Below, one piece after another: positions 1 through 6,072 of a stretch of 24,654 bases of DNA. How positions within the stretch are numbered: the first letter of the stretch is position 1; each line of letters opens with the position of its first letter. The stretch is from Parcubacteria group bacterium. GTDB lineage: Bacteria; Patescibacteria; ABY1; Buchananbacterales; UBA6539. Both the position numbers and the translations under genes were made by a program. The DNA lies in assembly GCA_002687175.1 (NCBI GenBank), contig NYZP01000007.1:1-24654 (forward strand). The letters are read 5' to 3'. The notes under the pieces are model-generated. The model saw nothing but the letters and a program-made list of their open reading frames with translations. It had not been told where the DNA came from and did no database searches.

Positions 1-250
1 ACTTAAAGTTCCAATCCTGGTCAGACACTTGAACACCACTACTGTCAGTCATCTTACCTTGGTAGTTAAGTTGTTGGTTAATACCAGAGGCGGCATGAAC
101 AACCGGAGTACCAATCAGGTCTGTGGTGTTATGACTAAAACCAAAATTCAAAACCAAACTGTTTGGTATTAACTGCAACAGTAAAGACACCAGAATTATT
201 ACTATTCTGATCTTTATGCCGATTCGGTTGTTGTAGTTTGGTTTAGGCAT
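1..250 (-). CDS. Secreted/surface protein, N-terminal fragment (runs off window)
   Basis: Reading the minus strand from ATG at 250 gives 83 codons without a stop, to the window edge. The protein starts basic (MPKPNYNNRIGIKIRI), then has a hydrophobic stretch (about residues 14-30) and a small-residue region (VVHAAS, about 50-55) that could be a signal-peptide cleavage site. 'INQQLNYQGKMTDSSG' follows. This type of NYQGKL/M-TDSSG motif marks the start of the mature part of many long Patescibacteria surface proteins (knowledge of such proteins; the rest of the gene is not visible). It begins 25 nt after the HTH gene stop on the same strand, so the two may be co-transcribed. No SD is visible. 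Function unknown; export is inferred. Confidence 0.6.
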   Translation of the reverse strand, partial: MPKPNYNNRIGIKIRIVIILVSLLLQLIPNSLVLNFGFSHNTTDLIGTPVVHAASGINQQLNYQGKMTDSSGVQVSDQDWNFK

Positions 251-275
251 AATTAAAAACGCGATCTATTCAAGA

Positions 276-470
276 TCATCTTTTTTTACCCTTATTAATT
301 CTTCGGGAGTAGATGAATTTAACTAAATCGCGCTCAAAAATACGGTAAGTCCTTTTTCCTATTTGACTTACCGGCAATTCGCCTGAATCGATCCAGCGAT
401 AAACAGTCTTGAGTGATACCCCAAGCCGCTTAGCTACTTGCTCCATTGTGAGCAGATCGTACCCTGGCAT
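276..470 (-). CDS. Excisionase/MerR-like helix-turn-helix DNA-binding protein (64 aa)
   Basis: This small protein is almost entirely one winged-helix HTH of the excisionase (Xis/HTH_17) type. 'LTMEQVAKRLGVSLKTVYRW' (about 7-26) is the HTH, 'IDSGELPVSQIGKRTYRIFE' (27-46) the wing, and 'RDLVKFIYSRR' the closing helix, followed by a basic tail ending GKKR. It has no phage or integrase neighbour, so a transcriptional role for the downstream surface-protein gene is more likely than excision (inference). ATG 470 has only a weak AAGAGA upstream. An internal ATG at residue 9 is less likely because it would cut the first strand. Its promoter (531-559) is overlapped by several dyads that suggest autoregulation. 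Confidence 0.75.
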   Translation of the reverse strand: MPGYDLLTMEQVAKRLGVSLKTVYRWIDSGELPVSQIGKRTYRIFERDLVKFIYSRRINKGKKR

Positions 471-504
471 TGTTTTTATTGAGTTTTTTTCTCTTGTCAG
501 CTAA

Positions 505-518
505 ATCGCACCTGCGAT
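505..518. promoter_or_regulatory. Candidate operator palindrome in the HTH gene leader
   Basis: ATCGCA-CC-TGCGAT is a perfect 6+6 inverted repeat with a 2-nt centre. It lies between the predicted -10 box (531-536) and the HTH start codon (470), a position suited to a repressor site. Binding is not demonstrated. Confidence 0.4.
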
Positions 519-530
519 ATGCTATAACTT

Positions 531-559
531 ATTTTATAGGGGATGTCCACTAGTGTCAA
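531..559 (-). promoter_or_regulatory. Promoter of the HTH gene
   Basis: On the minus strand TTGACA (554-559) is followed after 17 nt by TAAAAT (531-536), a near-consensus sigma-70 pair. The inverted repeat TCCACT-N7-AGTGGA (546-564) overlaps the -35 box, and two direct TAATGTC repeats 10 nt apart (571-577, 581-587) lie just upstream, which suggests regulated expression. Confidence 0.65.
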
Positions 560-604
560 GTGGATATATTTAATGTCTTTTAATGTCCTATTAAACTATA
601 AAAA

Positions 605-624
605 AATAGCTTAATTAAGCTATT
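605..624 (-). terminator. Palindrome with T-tract, possible minus-strand terminator
   Basis: AATAGCTTAATTAAGCTATT is a perfect 20-nt palindrome. Read on the minus strand it is followed by seven T, so it could end transcription entering from the right, although no minus-strand gene lies there. The stem is AT-rich and therefore weak. Confidence 0.35.
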
Positions 625-1007
625 CATAAATATATTTAATTTATAATGATTTTAAGCCTTTCATTATGTCTATCACTTAGTATTAAGTCATTTTTTATTA
701 ATTTCCTTAGCAGAATGCCTTAGGCAAGGTACTTTTTTTAGAAAAAAGTACCTCCCGACATAAAGTCGGGACAGGCGCCAAATCTTGGTGGCAGATGCGC
801 TATCAGGATGATTTACCGATATTAAATTTTGTATTGACGCTTAGCTACCACCCCAGACCCCTGGGTTATTTTTATATTTCAGAAATTTTAATGCTATTTG
901 ATAGAAGGTAAGATTTGATCCCACTTTATCCTTAAGATTTTCACAGTTTATCCTCGAAATTGCATTATTTTTTTAACAGGAGTAATCTTTAAGTAGGACA
1001 AGTTGGC
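625..1007. other. Non-coding stretch with hairpins
   Basis: No ORF with a credible start is seen. Two adjacent inverted repeats stand out: GGTACTTTTTT-TAG-AAAAAAGTACC (728-752) and TCCCGAC-ATAAA-GTCGGGA (753-771). Downstream, GGTGG near 787 can pair imperfectly with CCACC near 850, enclosing TATC-A-GG...CC-GATA, and CCCAG...CTGGG follows. A structured RNA is possible but no known class is recognised. Confidence 0.35.
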
Positions 1008-1036
1008 TTGACATAAAGGAGGCAAAAGTTTAAGCT
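1008..1036 (+). promoter_or_regulatory. Promoter of the 159-aa orphan gene
   Basis: TTGACA (1008-1013), a 17-nt spacer, then TAAGCT (1031-1036). The same -10 hexamer with the same spacing is used by the small gene at 18090. The leader can form GTAGG...CCTAC just before the SD. Confidence 0.55.
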
Positions 1037-1092
1037 GCAATGTTCAGTAGGAGATTTTTTGCATCACACCTACACAGGAAAGGAGGCCACGC

Positions 1093-1572
1093 ATGACAAT
1101 AGACCAGTTCTTTAAAAAGACCAGAAGCAGGCTACCTGAAGAGCATCGTGCACTGTTTGACCGGTTTGTTGAGAAATTTTCCGACAAATATGACATCTTC
1201 GCCGCTGATATGGATTGGCTTAGCAGCTGGTTTTATCGGTTGGCAAACGGAGTTCTCAACGAACTTATCAATGAAGACAACGAGTTTCAGGTTGAGGCGG
1301 TTGCCGACAAGATGTCCGTGGTGAGTGCGGTAGAACTGTACTTGCCTCATTTGGCACATTTGTTCTCAACCGAAGAACATCCCATCGCCAAAAGAGAAGC
1401 CTCGGCATCGGAAAAAGCCAAATTTTTGCTCACTGTCATGAGAAGTTCCAGAAAACAGCCTGCAGCGTGGGCATCAATCACTCCAGAAACTGAAGTGCTT
1501 CCCAAAGAAGCCTGGCTACCTCCTGCAGCAGAAGAAGCCCCTCACGAACTTCTGTTGGCCGCAGGTCAATAG
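1093..1572 (+). CDS. Orphan cytosolic protein, 159 aa, function unknown
   Basis: ATG 1093 is preceded by AAAGGAGG with a 6-nt spacer, a textbook SD that fixes the start. The protein has no signal peptide or membrane segment. Residues 1-85 look helical and rich in aromatic and charged residues (MTIDQFFKKTRSRLPEEHRA; WLSSWFYRLANGVLNEL). The last 40 residues are Pro/Ala/Glu-rich and probably flexible. No family is recognised. The gene is visibly more GC-rich than the AT-rich operons downstream and has its own promoter (1008) and terminator (1605), so it is monocistronic. These features are shared with other small orphans in the window (18090, 23457). Confidence 0.75.
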   Translation: MTIDQFFKKTRSRLPEEHRALFDRFVEKFSDKYDIFAADMDWLSSWFYRLANGVLNELINEDNEFQVEAVADKMSVVSAVELYLPHLAHLFSTEEHPIAKREASASEKAKFLLTVMRSSRKQPAAWASITPETEVLPKEAWLPPAAEEAPHELLLAAGQ

Positions 1573-1604
1573 TTATCATGGCAATACCTATTCGTTCTTT
1601 CAGC

Positions 1605-1640
1605 GCTGCGCCAGTCATTAGACTTGGACGCAGCTTTTTT
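1605..1640 (+). terminator. Intrinsic terminator after the 159-aa gene
   Basis: GCTGCG (1605-1610) pairs with CGCAGC (1629-1634). Inner CCA/TGG and GTC/GAC pairs surround loop ATTA, and six T follow (1635-1640). Confidence 0.8.
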
Positions 1641-1641
1641 A

Positions 1642-1670
1642 TTGACATGAAGTAAAAATTGTGCTAGGGT
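1642..1670 (+). promoter_or_regulatory. Promoter of the membrane HEXXH gene
   Basis: TTGACA (1642-1647) is followed after 17 nt by TAGGGT (1665-1670), with TGC directly before the -10 (extended -10). It begins immediately after the preceding terminator. Confidence 0.65.
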
Positions 1671-1721
1671 TTTTAGTTGTAGGTTTGTCAACAATAGACA
1701 CTAACCTGGGAGGATAGTGCT

Positions 1722-2888
1722 TTGCCTAAAAAAAAGAAAGCCAAAAAAAAGGCGGTAGCAAAGAAGCGACAACAAGGACGTAGTCGTAACAACGGCAAAA
1801 AGAGAGGTGGCGTTAAGCGTACGACACCAAGGGAAAGAGAAGGTGAGTACATCAGTAATACAACAAAGGTGATGGCCGTGATGTTCATCGCTTTGGTGTT
1901 AGCGGTTGCAATCTGGTTTATTATCATGATGGTTATTCAACCAAGTGATGAGCCGGAAGCGCAGCAAGAGACCAGGAAAGTTCAGCAAGAAGTAGCTGGG
2001 CAAGGTAAGTTACAGTCGGCATATGCTGGTCATGGAGCTTTCGACTTTAAGTCAACGCCAACCGAAACTCAAGCGTTGATTAATCGGATTGAGACGGGCT
2101 ACCTCGCTTTTGGTGAATCTATTCAACCATTGATTGCGTCGGTGAGTGATGAAAGGATTCGGACGAATCTTCAATTCCCGTTCGACTTGGTAAGAGTTAA
2201 TGAGCAAAATCCAAATCGTAACTACCGGATACTTCAAGAAGAGGCTTTAACCAGCGCTGACCAGGATCTTTATCGGCAAAAGGATATTAATTATTTTTCT
2301 TACATCCTGATGTCGGATTCTACCGCTCAAAATGGCTCACTGGTAGCAGCCTTTTCGCCATTATTACGTGCTATGACGATCGCTGATGATTGGCAGGCGG
2401 ATAATTTGGTTGATATCCTGGTGCTATCACATGAGATTCATCATGTTGGTCAGGATACCAACGAAAGAGTGCGGCTTGATACCAAGGAAAAGTTTGACGC
2501 TTTTCAGTCATTCTACGGCGCTACAGATCCATCGGTAAAGCCGGTTGTCATTCTCAACTACGAACTGGCCGCCTATGCCTACGAGATCGAGTTGATGAAT
2601 TTACTGCTCAACGGTTACATTCGTCTGTCTGTCGATCAGAGAGAACCAATCAATATTGATTTGGTTGCCAGCGAGTTGAAAGCTCGGGAAGACCAACGGG
2701 GACTGGTGGAACTACTTTGTAATTTCGCACAGCTGTATTACCCTGAAGCTCTTTCCAATAATGGAGCATTCAACAAACGATTCGCGCGTGTCCTCGCCGG
2801 ACATTATATGCAACTCGGTTATCGGGTCTATATTTGTCAGACATCTTTTCTTGATGCCAGGCTGGTTACCGATCCTAACCGGATTTGA
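1722..2888 (+). CDS. Membrane-anchored putative zinc metallopeptidase (HEXXH), Lys-rich N-terminus
   Basis: 388 aa. The start is TTG 1722: GGGAGG (1708-1713) lies 8 nt upstream, and the nearby GTG is out of frame. Residues 1-42 are extremely basic (MPKKKKAKKKAVAKK), and 49-72 form one membrane helix. The remaining ~310 residues should then be outside, by the positive-inside rule. 'LVLSHEIHHVGQDT' contains the zinc-binding motif HEIHH (237-241). A Glu in 'NYELAAYAYEIE' (E281 or E288) could be the third ligand of a gluzincin-type site (inference). No family name can be given. The strongly basic tail might bind nucleic acid or anionic lipid. It has its own promoter and terminator. Confidence 0.65.
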   Translation: MPKKKKAKKKAVAKKRQQGRSRNNGKKRGGVKRTTPREREGEYISNTTKVMAVMFIALVLAVAIWFIIMMVIQPSDEPEAQQETRKVQQEVAGQGKLQSAYAGHGAFDFKSTPTETQALINRIETGYLAFGESIQPLIASVSDERIRTNLQFPFDLVRVNEQNPNRNYRILQEEALTSADQDLYRQKDINYFSYILMSDSTAQNGSLVAAFSPLLRAMTIADDWQADNLVDILVLSHEIHHVGQDTNERVRLDTKEKFDAFQSFYGATDPSVKPVVILNYELAAYAYEIELMNLLLNGYIRLSVDQREPINIDLVASELKAREDQRGLVELLCNFAQLYYPEALSNNGAFNKRFARVLAGHYMQLGYRVYICQTSFLDARLVTDPNRI

Positions 2889-2908
2889 ACATTTTTGCAA
2901 GAACACCC

Positions 2909-2933
2909 AAGGAGGCTAACCATCTCCTTTTTT
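2909..2933 (+). terminator. Intrinsic terminator
   Basis: AAGGAG (2909-2914) and CTCCTT (2924-2929) pair around a 9-nt loop, followed by a T-run. Confidence 0.65.
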
Positions 2934-2935
2934 AT

Positions 2936-2964
2936 TTGTTTTTATGGTCGTTAAATTGTAGAAT
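2936..2964 (+). promoter_or_regulatory. Weak promoter of the asparaginase-like gene
   Basis: TTGTTT (2936-2941), 17 nt, TAGAAT (2959-2964). The predicted start site falls at about 2971, exactly where the GACGGC dyad element begins. Confidence 0.4.
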
Positions 2965-2970
2965 ATATAT

Positions 2971-2993
2971 GACGGCGATAATATCGTGACGGC
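2971..2993 (-). repeat. GCCGTC dyad element, copy 1
   Basis: Read on the minus strand it is GCCGTC, an 11-nt near-palindromic spacer, then GCCGTC. It occupies the leader between the predicted start site and ATG 3002. Two more copies occur at 4676 and 4786. Confidence 0.5.
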
Positions 2994-3001
2994 GCTAAAA
3001 T

Positions 3002-3925
3002 ATGACAAAATACCCTAAAAAAATTTATTTAATGATAGCTAGTAATCCTCAAGGAATTGATGAAAAGAAATTGCTATCATCTATGCCAGAGCTTGGTATC
3101 ATTGCCAATGTTGAACCGGTTTTTATTTTCAAAAATCAAGCAGCAGATGTCACACCGCCGGTTTGGCTTAAACTGGCAAAGGAAATTTATCAACGTAAAG
3201 ACAAAGCTTCTGGCTTTGTTATTTTGCATGGATTAGACAATTTACTTTATACCAGTTCGGCCTTATCATTTTTGTTGCAAAATATATCAAAGCCAATAAT
3301 TTTTACTGGGGTCTTATTAGATCAACAAAAAAAGCAGTTTGATATTAAGGCAAATTTGATAAATGCCGCTCAGGCTACAAGATATAACCTTAATGAAGTA
3401 TGCCTAATGTTTGGCAACAGACTGTTGCGGGCCAATCAAGCCAGTCGTGCCAGTGAACAGTCGTTAAATATTTTTACAACTCCGCAAAGCGGAATCTTGG
3501 GACGGATCGATTTTAGCATCAGAATTTTTGAAACTGCCATTTTAAAAAGTAAAGGCAAGACTAAACTGTTTGGCAAACTAAATAGCCGGATAGCAATAGT
3601 AGACATTTCACCAGCTATGGATTTGAAATATTTAGCTAAACAATTTGTCGACAAAGATGGAATGATTATTGATGCGAGTGTTTATCAAAATTTACCAAGT
3701 GATTTGATTTTATTTCTAGAAAAAAATAAATCAAACAAACCAATAGTAATTTGGTCACAACAATTAAGCGATTCTGTTTTAGCTCCTCACAATGTTATTT
3801 TAATTAATAATTTAACTTGGGAAACAACGGTCACTAAATTCATGTGGGCCTTAGCTCAAGGAAAAAGTATTAAGAAGGTTAAAAATTTAATGCATAAAGA
3901 TATGGCGGGGGAAATAATTTTTTAG
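3002..3925 (+). CDS. Asparaginase-like protein, probably catalytically inactive
   Basis: 307 aa, the usual length for type I/II L-asparaginases and GatD-like proteins. 'GFVILHGLDNLLYTSSALSF' plus 'KPIIFTG' (71-103) lines up with the family block GF-V-HGTDT-YTASALSF-KPVVLTG. The catalytic pair T-D in HGTDT is replaced: HGLDN at 76-80 keeps Asp but has Leu for Thr. The N-terminal TGGTI nucleophile loop reads 'MIASNPQGI', and the Lys of the catalytic triad region looks to be Arg ('QASRASEQ'). The fold is probably kept and the hydrolysis lost (inference). No SD is visible. The next gene starts 8 nt after the stop, so the two form an operon. It could be a binding or regulatory subunit. Confidence 0.65.
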   Translation: MTKYPKKIYLMIASNPQGIDEKKLLSSMPELGIIANVEPVFIFKNQAADVTPPVWLKLAKEIYQRKDKASGFVILHGLDNLLYTSSALSFLLQNISKPIIFTGVLLDQQKKQFDIKANLINAAQATRYNLNEVCLMFGNRLLRANQASRASEQSLNIFTTPQSGILGRIDFSIRIFETAILKSKGKTKLFGKLNSRIAIVDISPAMDLKYLAKQFVDKDGMIIDASVYQNLPSDLILFLEKNKSNKPIVIWSQQLSDSVLAPHNVILINNLTWETTVTKFMWALAQGKSIKKVKNLMHKDMAGEIIF

Positions 3926-3933
3926 TAAACACT

Positions 3934-4548
3934 ATGCGCATATATTTTACCGCTGACAACCAAGCTGAAGACAGACTGCAAAAGAGATTTTCGCAGATCG
4001 TTAGCATTTTAAATGACGCCGGTGTTTTAATTATGAGTAATTTGGCTGAAAAAAATGTAACCGGATTTTCCAGTCAAGACCTCGAGAAAATTGAACAAAC
4101 CGGCGAAGTTTTGTTGGAAAAAATGGATGGTCTGGTGATTGAGGGAAGCAAGTCTTTAGCTGAGAGCGGATATTTAATAGCGATTGCCTTAACTCACAAA
4201 AAACCAATTTTATATTTATCAGAAAAAGGTAAACAGATTAATAAAAATTTACAGCATTTAAAAAAAGATAAAAACACGGCAAAATATTTAAACCTGGAAT
4301 ATTATACAGACAATAGTTTACATAAAATTATTTTGGAATTTTTACAAAAAGTAGAAAAAGGTGAGGGGCGTGAAGTACCAAATATAAAATTTACATTACG
4401 TATCACCTCGCGTATTGAAAGGTATCTTCATTGGAAGACACATAATACCAAAACAACCAAGGCTGATTTTTTGCGAGAATGGATTGAAAGATTGATTGAT
4501 GATGATGAGGGGTATCAAAAGTTTATTGGCAGGAGGGGACAGAAATAA
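3934..4548 (+). CDS. Nucleoside 2-deoxyribosyltransferase-like protein with ribbon-helix-helix tail
   Basis: 204 aa. 'MRIYFTAD' (1-8) and 'MDGLVIEGSKSLAESGYLIAIAL..KKPILYL' (64-95) match the Rossmann-like nucleoside 2-deoxyribosyltransferase superfamily, where the Glu in an 'xxE-GY-xA-A' context (here E77) is the nucleophile. Residues ~150-190 ('NIKFTLRITSRIERYLHW', then 'TTKADFLREWIERLIDDD') resemble a ribbon-helix-helix DNA-binding domain. A nucleotide-binding or cleaving domain fused to a DNA-binding tail suggests a regulator sensing a nucleoside or nucleotide (inference). It is 8 nt downstream of the asparaginase-like gene with no SD, so translation is probably coupled. A strong hairpin follows. 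Confidence 0.6.
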   Translation: MRIYFTADNQAEDRLQKRFSQIVSILNDAGVLIMSNLAEKNVTGFSSQDLEKIEQTGEVLLEKMDGLVIEGSKSLAESGYLIAIALTHKKPILYLSEKGKQINKNLQHLKKDKNTAKYLNLEYYTDNSLHKIILEFLQKVEKGEGREVPNIKFTLRITSRIERYLHWKTHNTKTTKADFLREWIERLIDDDEGYQKFIGRRGQK

Positions 4549-4571
4549 AAAAAATTTTGATTGCAAAATTT

Positions 4572-4607
4572 GTAGGGACAGTCCCGCTAGGGCGGGGCTG
4601 TCCCTAC
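4572..4607 (+). terminator. Long hairpin terminator / intergenic inverted repeat
   Basis: A 16-bp stem with one G-U pair: GTAGGGACAG-TCCCGC, loop TAGG, then GCGGGG-CTGTCCCTAC. AAATTTGTA before it and TACAAATTTTTT (from about 4616) extend the complementarity with a 10-nt bulge. It ends the 3002-4548 unit. The GC-rich stem in AT-rich DNA also looks like a mobile intergenic repeat. Confidence 0.7.
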
Positions 4608-4632
4608 GTTTGTTTTACAAATTTTTTATTTC

Positions 4633-4660
4633 TTGACAAATAATTTTTATCTGTTAAGAT
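4633..4660 (+). promoter_or_regulatory. Strong promoter upstream of the leader and 94-aa gene
   Basis: TTGACA (4633-4638), 16-nt spacer, TAAGAT (4655-4660) with TGT in front (extended -10). Initiation near 4667 leaves a leader of about 150 nt before ATG 4816. Confidence 0.7.
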
Positions 4661-4675
4661 TAGATTAGAAATAAG

Positions 4676-4699
4676 GCCGTCGCATGTATATGCGCCGTC
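4676..4699 (+). repeat. GCCGTC dyad element, copy 2
   Basis: GCCGTC, a 12-nt spacer GCATGTATATGC able to form a hairpin (GCAT/ATGC), GCCGTC. It lies about 10 nt after the predicted transcription start. Confidence 0.5.
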
Positions 4700-4739
4700 G
4701 CAACAATTAAAAAATAAAAAAAGTTTCTTTGAAAATTTT

Positions 4740-4799
4740 CACCTAAGGAGGTTATAGGTGGTTTTTTTTCAAAAAATAAAAACAGGCCGTCGGCTCTAA
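4740..4799 (+). promoter_or_regulatory. Leader hairpin with SD in loop and 13-codon ORF (attenuator-like)
   Basis: CACCTA (4740-4745) pairs with TAGGTG (4755-4760) and eight T follow (4762-4769), which is terminator-like. The loop carries AGGAGG within a TAAGGAGGT match to the 16S anti-SD. Six nt after AGGAGG a GTG (4758) opens a 13-codon frame (VVFFQKIKTGRRL) ending TAA 4797-4799, 16 nt before ATG 4816. Hairpin formation and ribosome binding would exclude each other, as in a translational attenuator. Function is inferred from layout only. Confidence 0.35.
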
Positions 4800-4807
4800 G
4801 CGCCGTC
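4786..4807 (+). repeat. GCCGTC dyad element, copy 3
   Basis: GCCGTC, 10-nt spacer GGCTCTAAGC (GCT/AGC pairing), GCCGTC, ending 8 nt before ATG 4816. It overlaps the end of the 13-codon leader frame. Confidence 0.5.
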
Positions 4808-4815
4808 TTACAAAT

Positions 4816-5100
4816 ATGTTAATAACTGAAATAAAATTTAGTAATTTAGTTTATAACGGTATGTTAATTAAGAAAAACAATATAATTGAAGTTGGTGATA
4901 AAGTTAATGTGTTTATTAACGGCAAGATTAAACAGCTAGAAGTAGTGGATGTTTTGTCTGCTGGAGTTAATTACGATAATAAATTTTCATTATCATTGTT
5001 TATTCATGATGTTTTAGGTAGAGGTTATTTAGAAAGAATTAATGTAAAGATGCCTGATGGTAAAGTAATTGAGTGCCGTCCAGTACAGCCCATGTTTTAG
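4816..5100 (+). CDS. Orphan 94-aa beta-rich protein, function unknown
   Basis: MLITEIKFSNLVYNGMLIKK, then strands such as 'VGDKVNVFINGKIKQLEVVD' and 'ERINVKMPDGKVIECR'. It appears to be a small all-beta cytosolic protein with no signal peptide, helix repeat or Cys motif. No family is recognised. No SD stands directly before ATG 4816. The gene is preceded by a strong promoter, two GCCGTC dyads and the attenuator-like leader, so expression may be controlled. Its TAG stop lies inside the TTTAGA that flanks the inverted-repeat element at 5102-5300. The present C-terminus could therefore have been created by that insertion. Confidence 0.6.
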   Translation: MLITEIKFSNLVYNGMLIKKNNIIEVGDKVNVFINGKIKQLEVVDVLSAGVNYDNKFSLSLFIHDVLGRGYLERINVKMPDGKVIECRPVQPMF

Positions 5101-5306
5101 AGATCTTTTTCCAGGGCCCTAGTTTATTTGCGCCAGTTTGCCGAGTCAAATAGATTTGTGGGGTATTAGAGCTTTTCGCGCTATGTTGAGCCTAAGGTCT
5201 GCAAGTTGAAATGATTTAGTGAACTATGCTTGTCCTGGCCCTTCGGATTCCCTCAGGGTAAACTTCAGTGGGGTCAAGCCTATGGCTCTGGAATAAGATC
5301 TTTAGA
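5096..5306. repeat. ~200-nt inverted-repeat element: MITE-like insertion or structured ncRNA
   Basis: The ends 5101-5122 (AGATCTTTTTCCAGGGCCCT plus AG) and 5280-5301 (rightmost part CTGGAATAAGATCT) are complementary over about 22 bp with two mismatches and one G-U. If the element is taken as GATC...GATC (5102-5300), the 6-nt direct repeat TTTAGA flanks it on both sides (5096-5101, 5301-5306), like a target-site duplication. The inside has no ORF, is more GC-rich than its surroundings, and has further hairpins: TATTTG/CAAATA (5125-5152), TAGAGC/GCGCTA (5167-5183), GCAAG/CTTGT (5201-5233). It is not recognised as tmRNA, RNase P, SRP or 6S RNA. The 201-nt size would suit a 6S-like RNA, but I see no proof. 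Confidence 0.5.
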
Positions 5307-5314
5307 AAAATTTT

Positions 5315-5344
5315 TTAACCAAAAAATTAATTTTATGGTATAAT
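5315..5344 (+). promoter_or_regulatory. Promoter of the sensor/synthase operon
   Basis: Extended -10 TGG-TATAAT (5336-5344) with TTAACC (5315-5320) 18 nt upstream. The leader to ATG 5392 is about 40 nt and shows no SD. Confidence 0.65.
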
Positions 5345-5391
5345 TAAGTCCAATAAGGTCTTATTTTTTTATAGAATTTTATTGTAAATTT

Positions 5392-6066
5392 ATGAGTTTA
5401 ATAAATTTGGGTTTAATTTTTATTGCTGGCCTAAATGCCGGGTTGGCACTTTTAATTTGGTTAAGGAATCCAAAAAATAAAATTAATATTAGTTTTGGTT
5501 TAGCAGTTTTGTTTTTAGCTATCTGGTCATTCAGTATGGCAATGTTTCGAGAAGCTCAAACCATTGAAATAGCTTGGATTTGGGTATGGTTACAAAATAG
5601 TTCAGGTGCTCTTATAGTAGTTCCATTTTTTTTATTTTCGATTTATTTTCCATATCAAGACAGAAAGTTAAAAAATATATATATTTATTTGATTGCTTTA
5701 AGTATTCCAGTAATTTTATTAGTGGTTTTTACTCCTGGACTTTGGACAAAAGAAATATATTTAAAGCCACATGACAATAATTTTTTGTTAAATCGTATAG
5801 GGTACACTTATTTTAATACACATTTTTATTTTTATTTATCTTTAGCATTTTATAATCTTATTTCTAAGTATAAGTTATCAAAAGGTTTTTTTAGACAGCA
5901 GTTGTCATATTTCATAATTGGCACTGGGATTGCAGCATTTTTTGGTTCTATTATTGCTGTTTTTACTCCTTTAGTTTTAGCTCACTTAGGATATTTTTGG
6001 ATTGCTCCTTATTTTTCACTTCCTATGATAATTCTTTTATCTCATTTCATTTTTAAAAAGAGTTAA
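5392..6066 (+). CDS. 7TM sensor-only membrane protein (histidine-kinase 7TM domain without kinase)
   Basis: 224 aa, almost entirely seven hydrophobic helices. The first segments ('GLNAGLALLIWLRNPKNKIN', 'FGLAVLFLAIWSFSMAMF', 'PFFLFSIYFPYQ') follow the N-terminal 7TM pattern of sensor histidine kinases. The last helix ends 'LLSHFIFKKS' and stops. In the kinase at 7933 the corresponding point is 'YAIFKHRLMDIR', after which the cytoplasmic part begins. The protein is therefore a bare sensor or a truncated kinase. It is first in a tight operon (6 nt to the next gene) and would sit in the membrane. It may bind a small ligand, possibly the product of the neighbouring synthase (inference). No SD. 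Confidence 0.7.
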   Translation: MSLINLGLIFIAGLNAGLALLIWLRNPKNKINISFGLAVLFLAIWSFSMAMFREAQTIEIAWIWVWLQNSSGALIVVPFFLFSIYFPYQDRKLKNIYIYLIALSIPVILLVVFTPGLWTKEIYLKPHDNNFLLNRIGYTYFNTHFYFYLSLAFYNLISKYKLSKGFFRQQLSYFIIGTGIAAFFGSIIAVFTPLVLAHLGYFWIAPYFSLPMIILLSHFIFKKS

Positions 6067-6072
6067 ATTTTT

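Noticed and set aside
1040..1096. 18-codon frame (MFSRRFFASHLHRKGGHA) ending in an ATGA overlap with the 159-aa gene
   Set aside because: The nearest SD-like AGGAGG is 16 nt upstream and the predicted transcription start falls at about the ATG itself; the overlap is probably chance.
5101..5301. Identification of the inverted-repeat element as tmRNA, RNase P RNA, SRP RNA or 6S RNA
   Set aside because: None of the conserved core sequences of tmRNA, RNase P or SRP RNA could be found. 6S has little primary-sequence signature, so it stays only a possibility.
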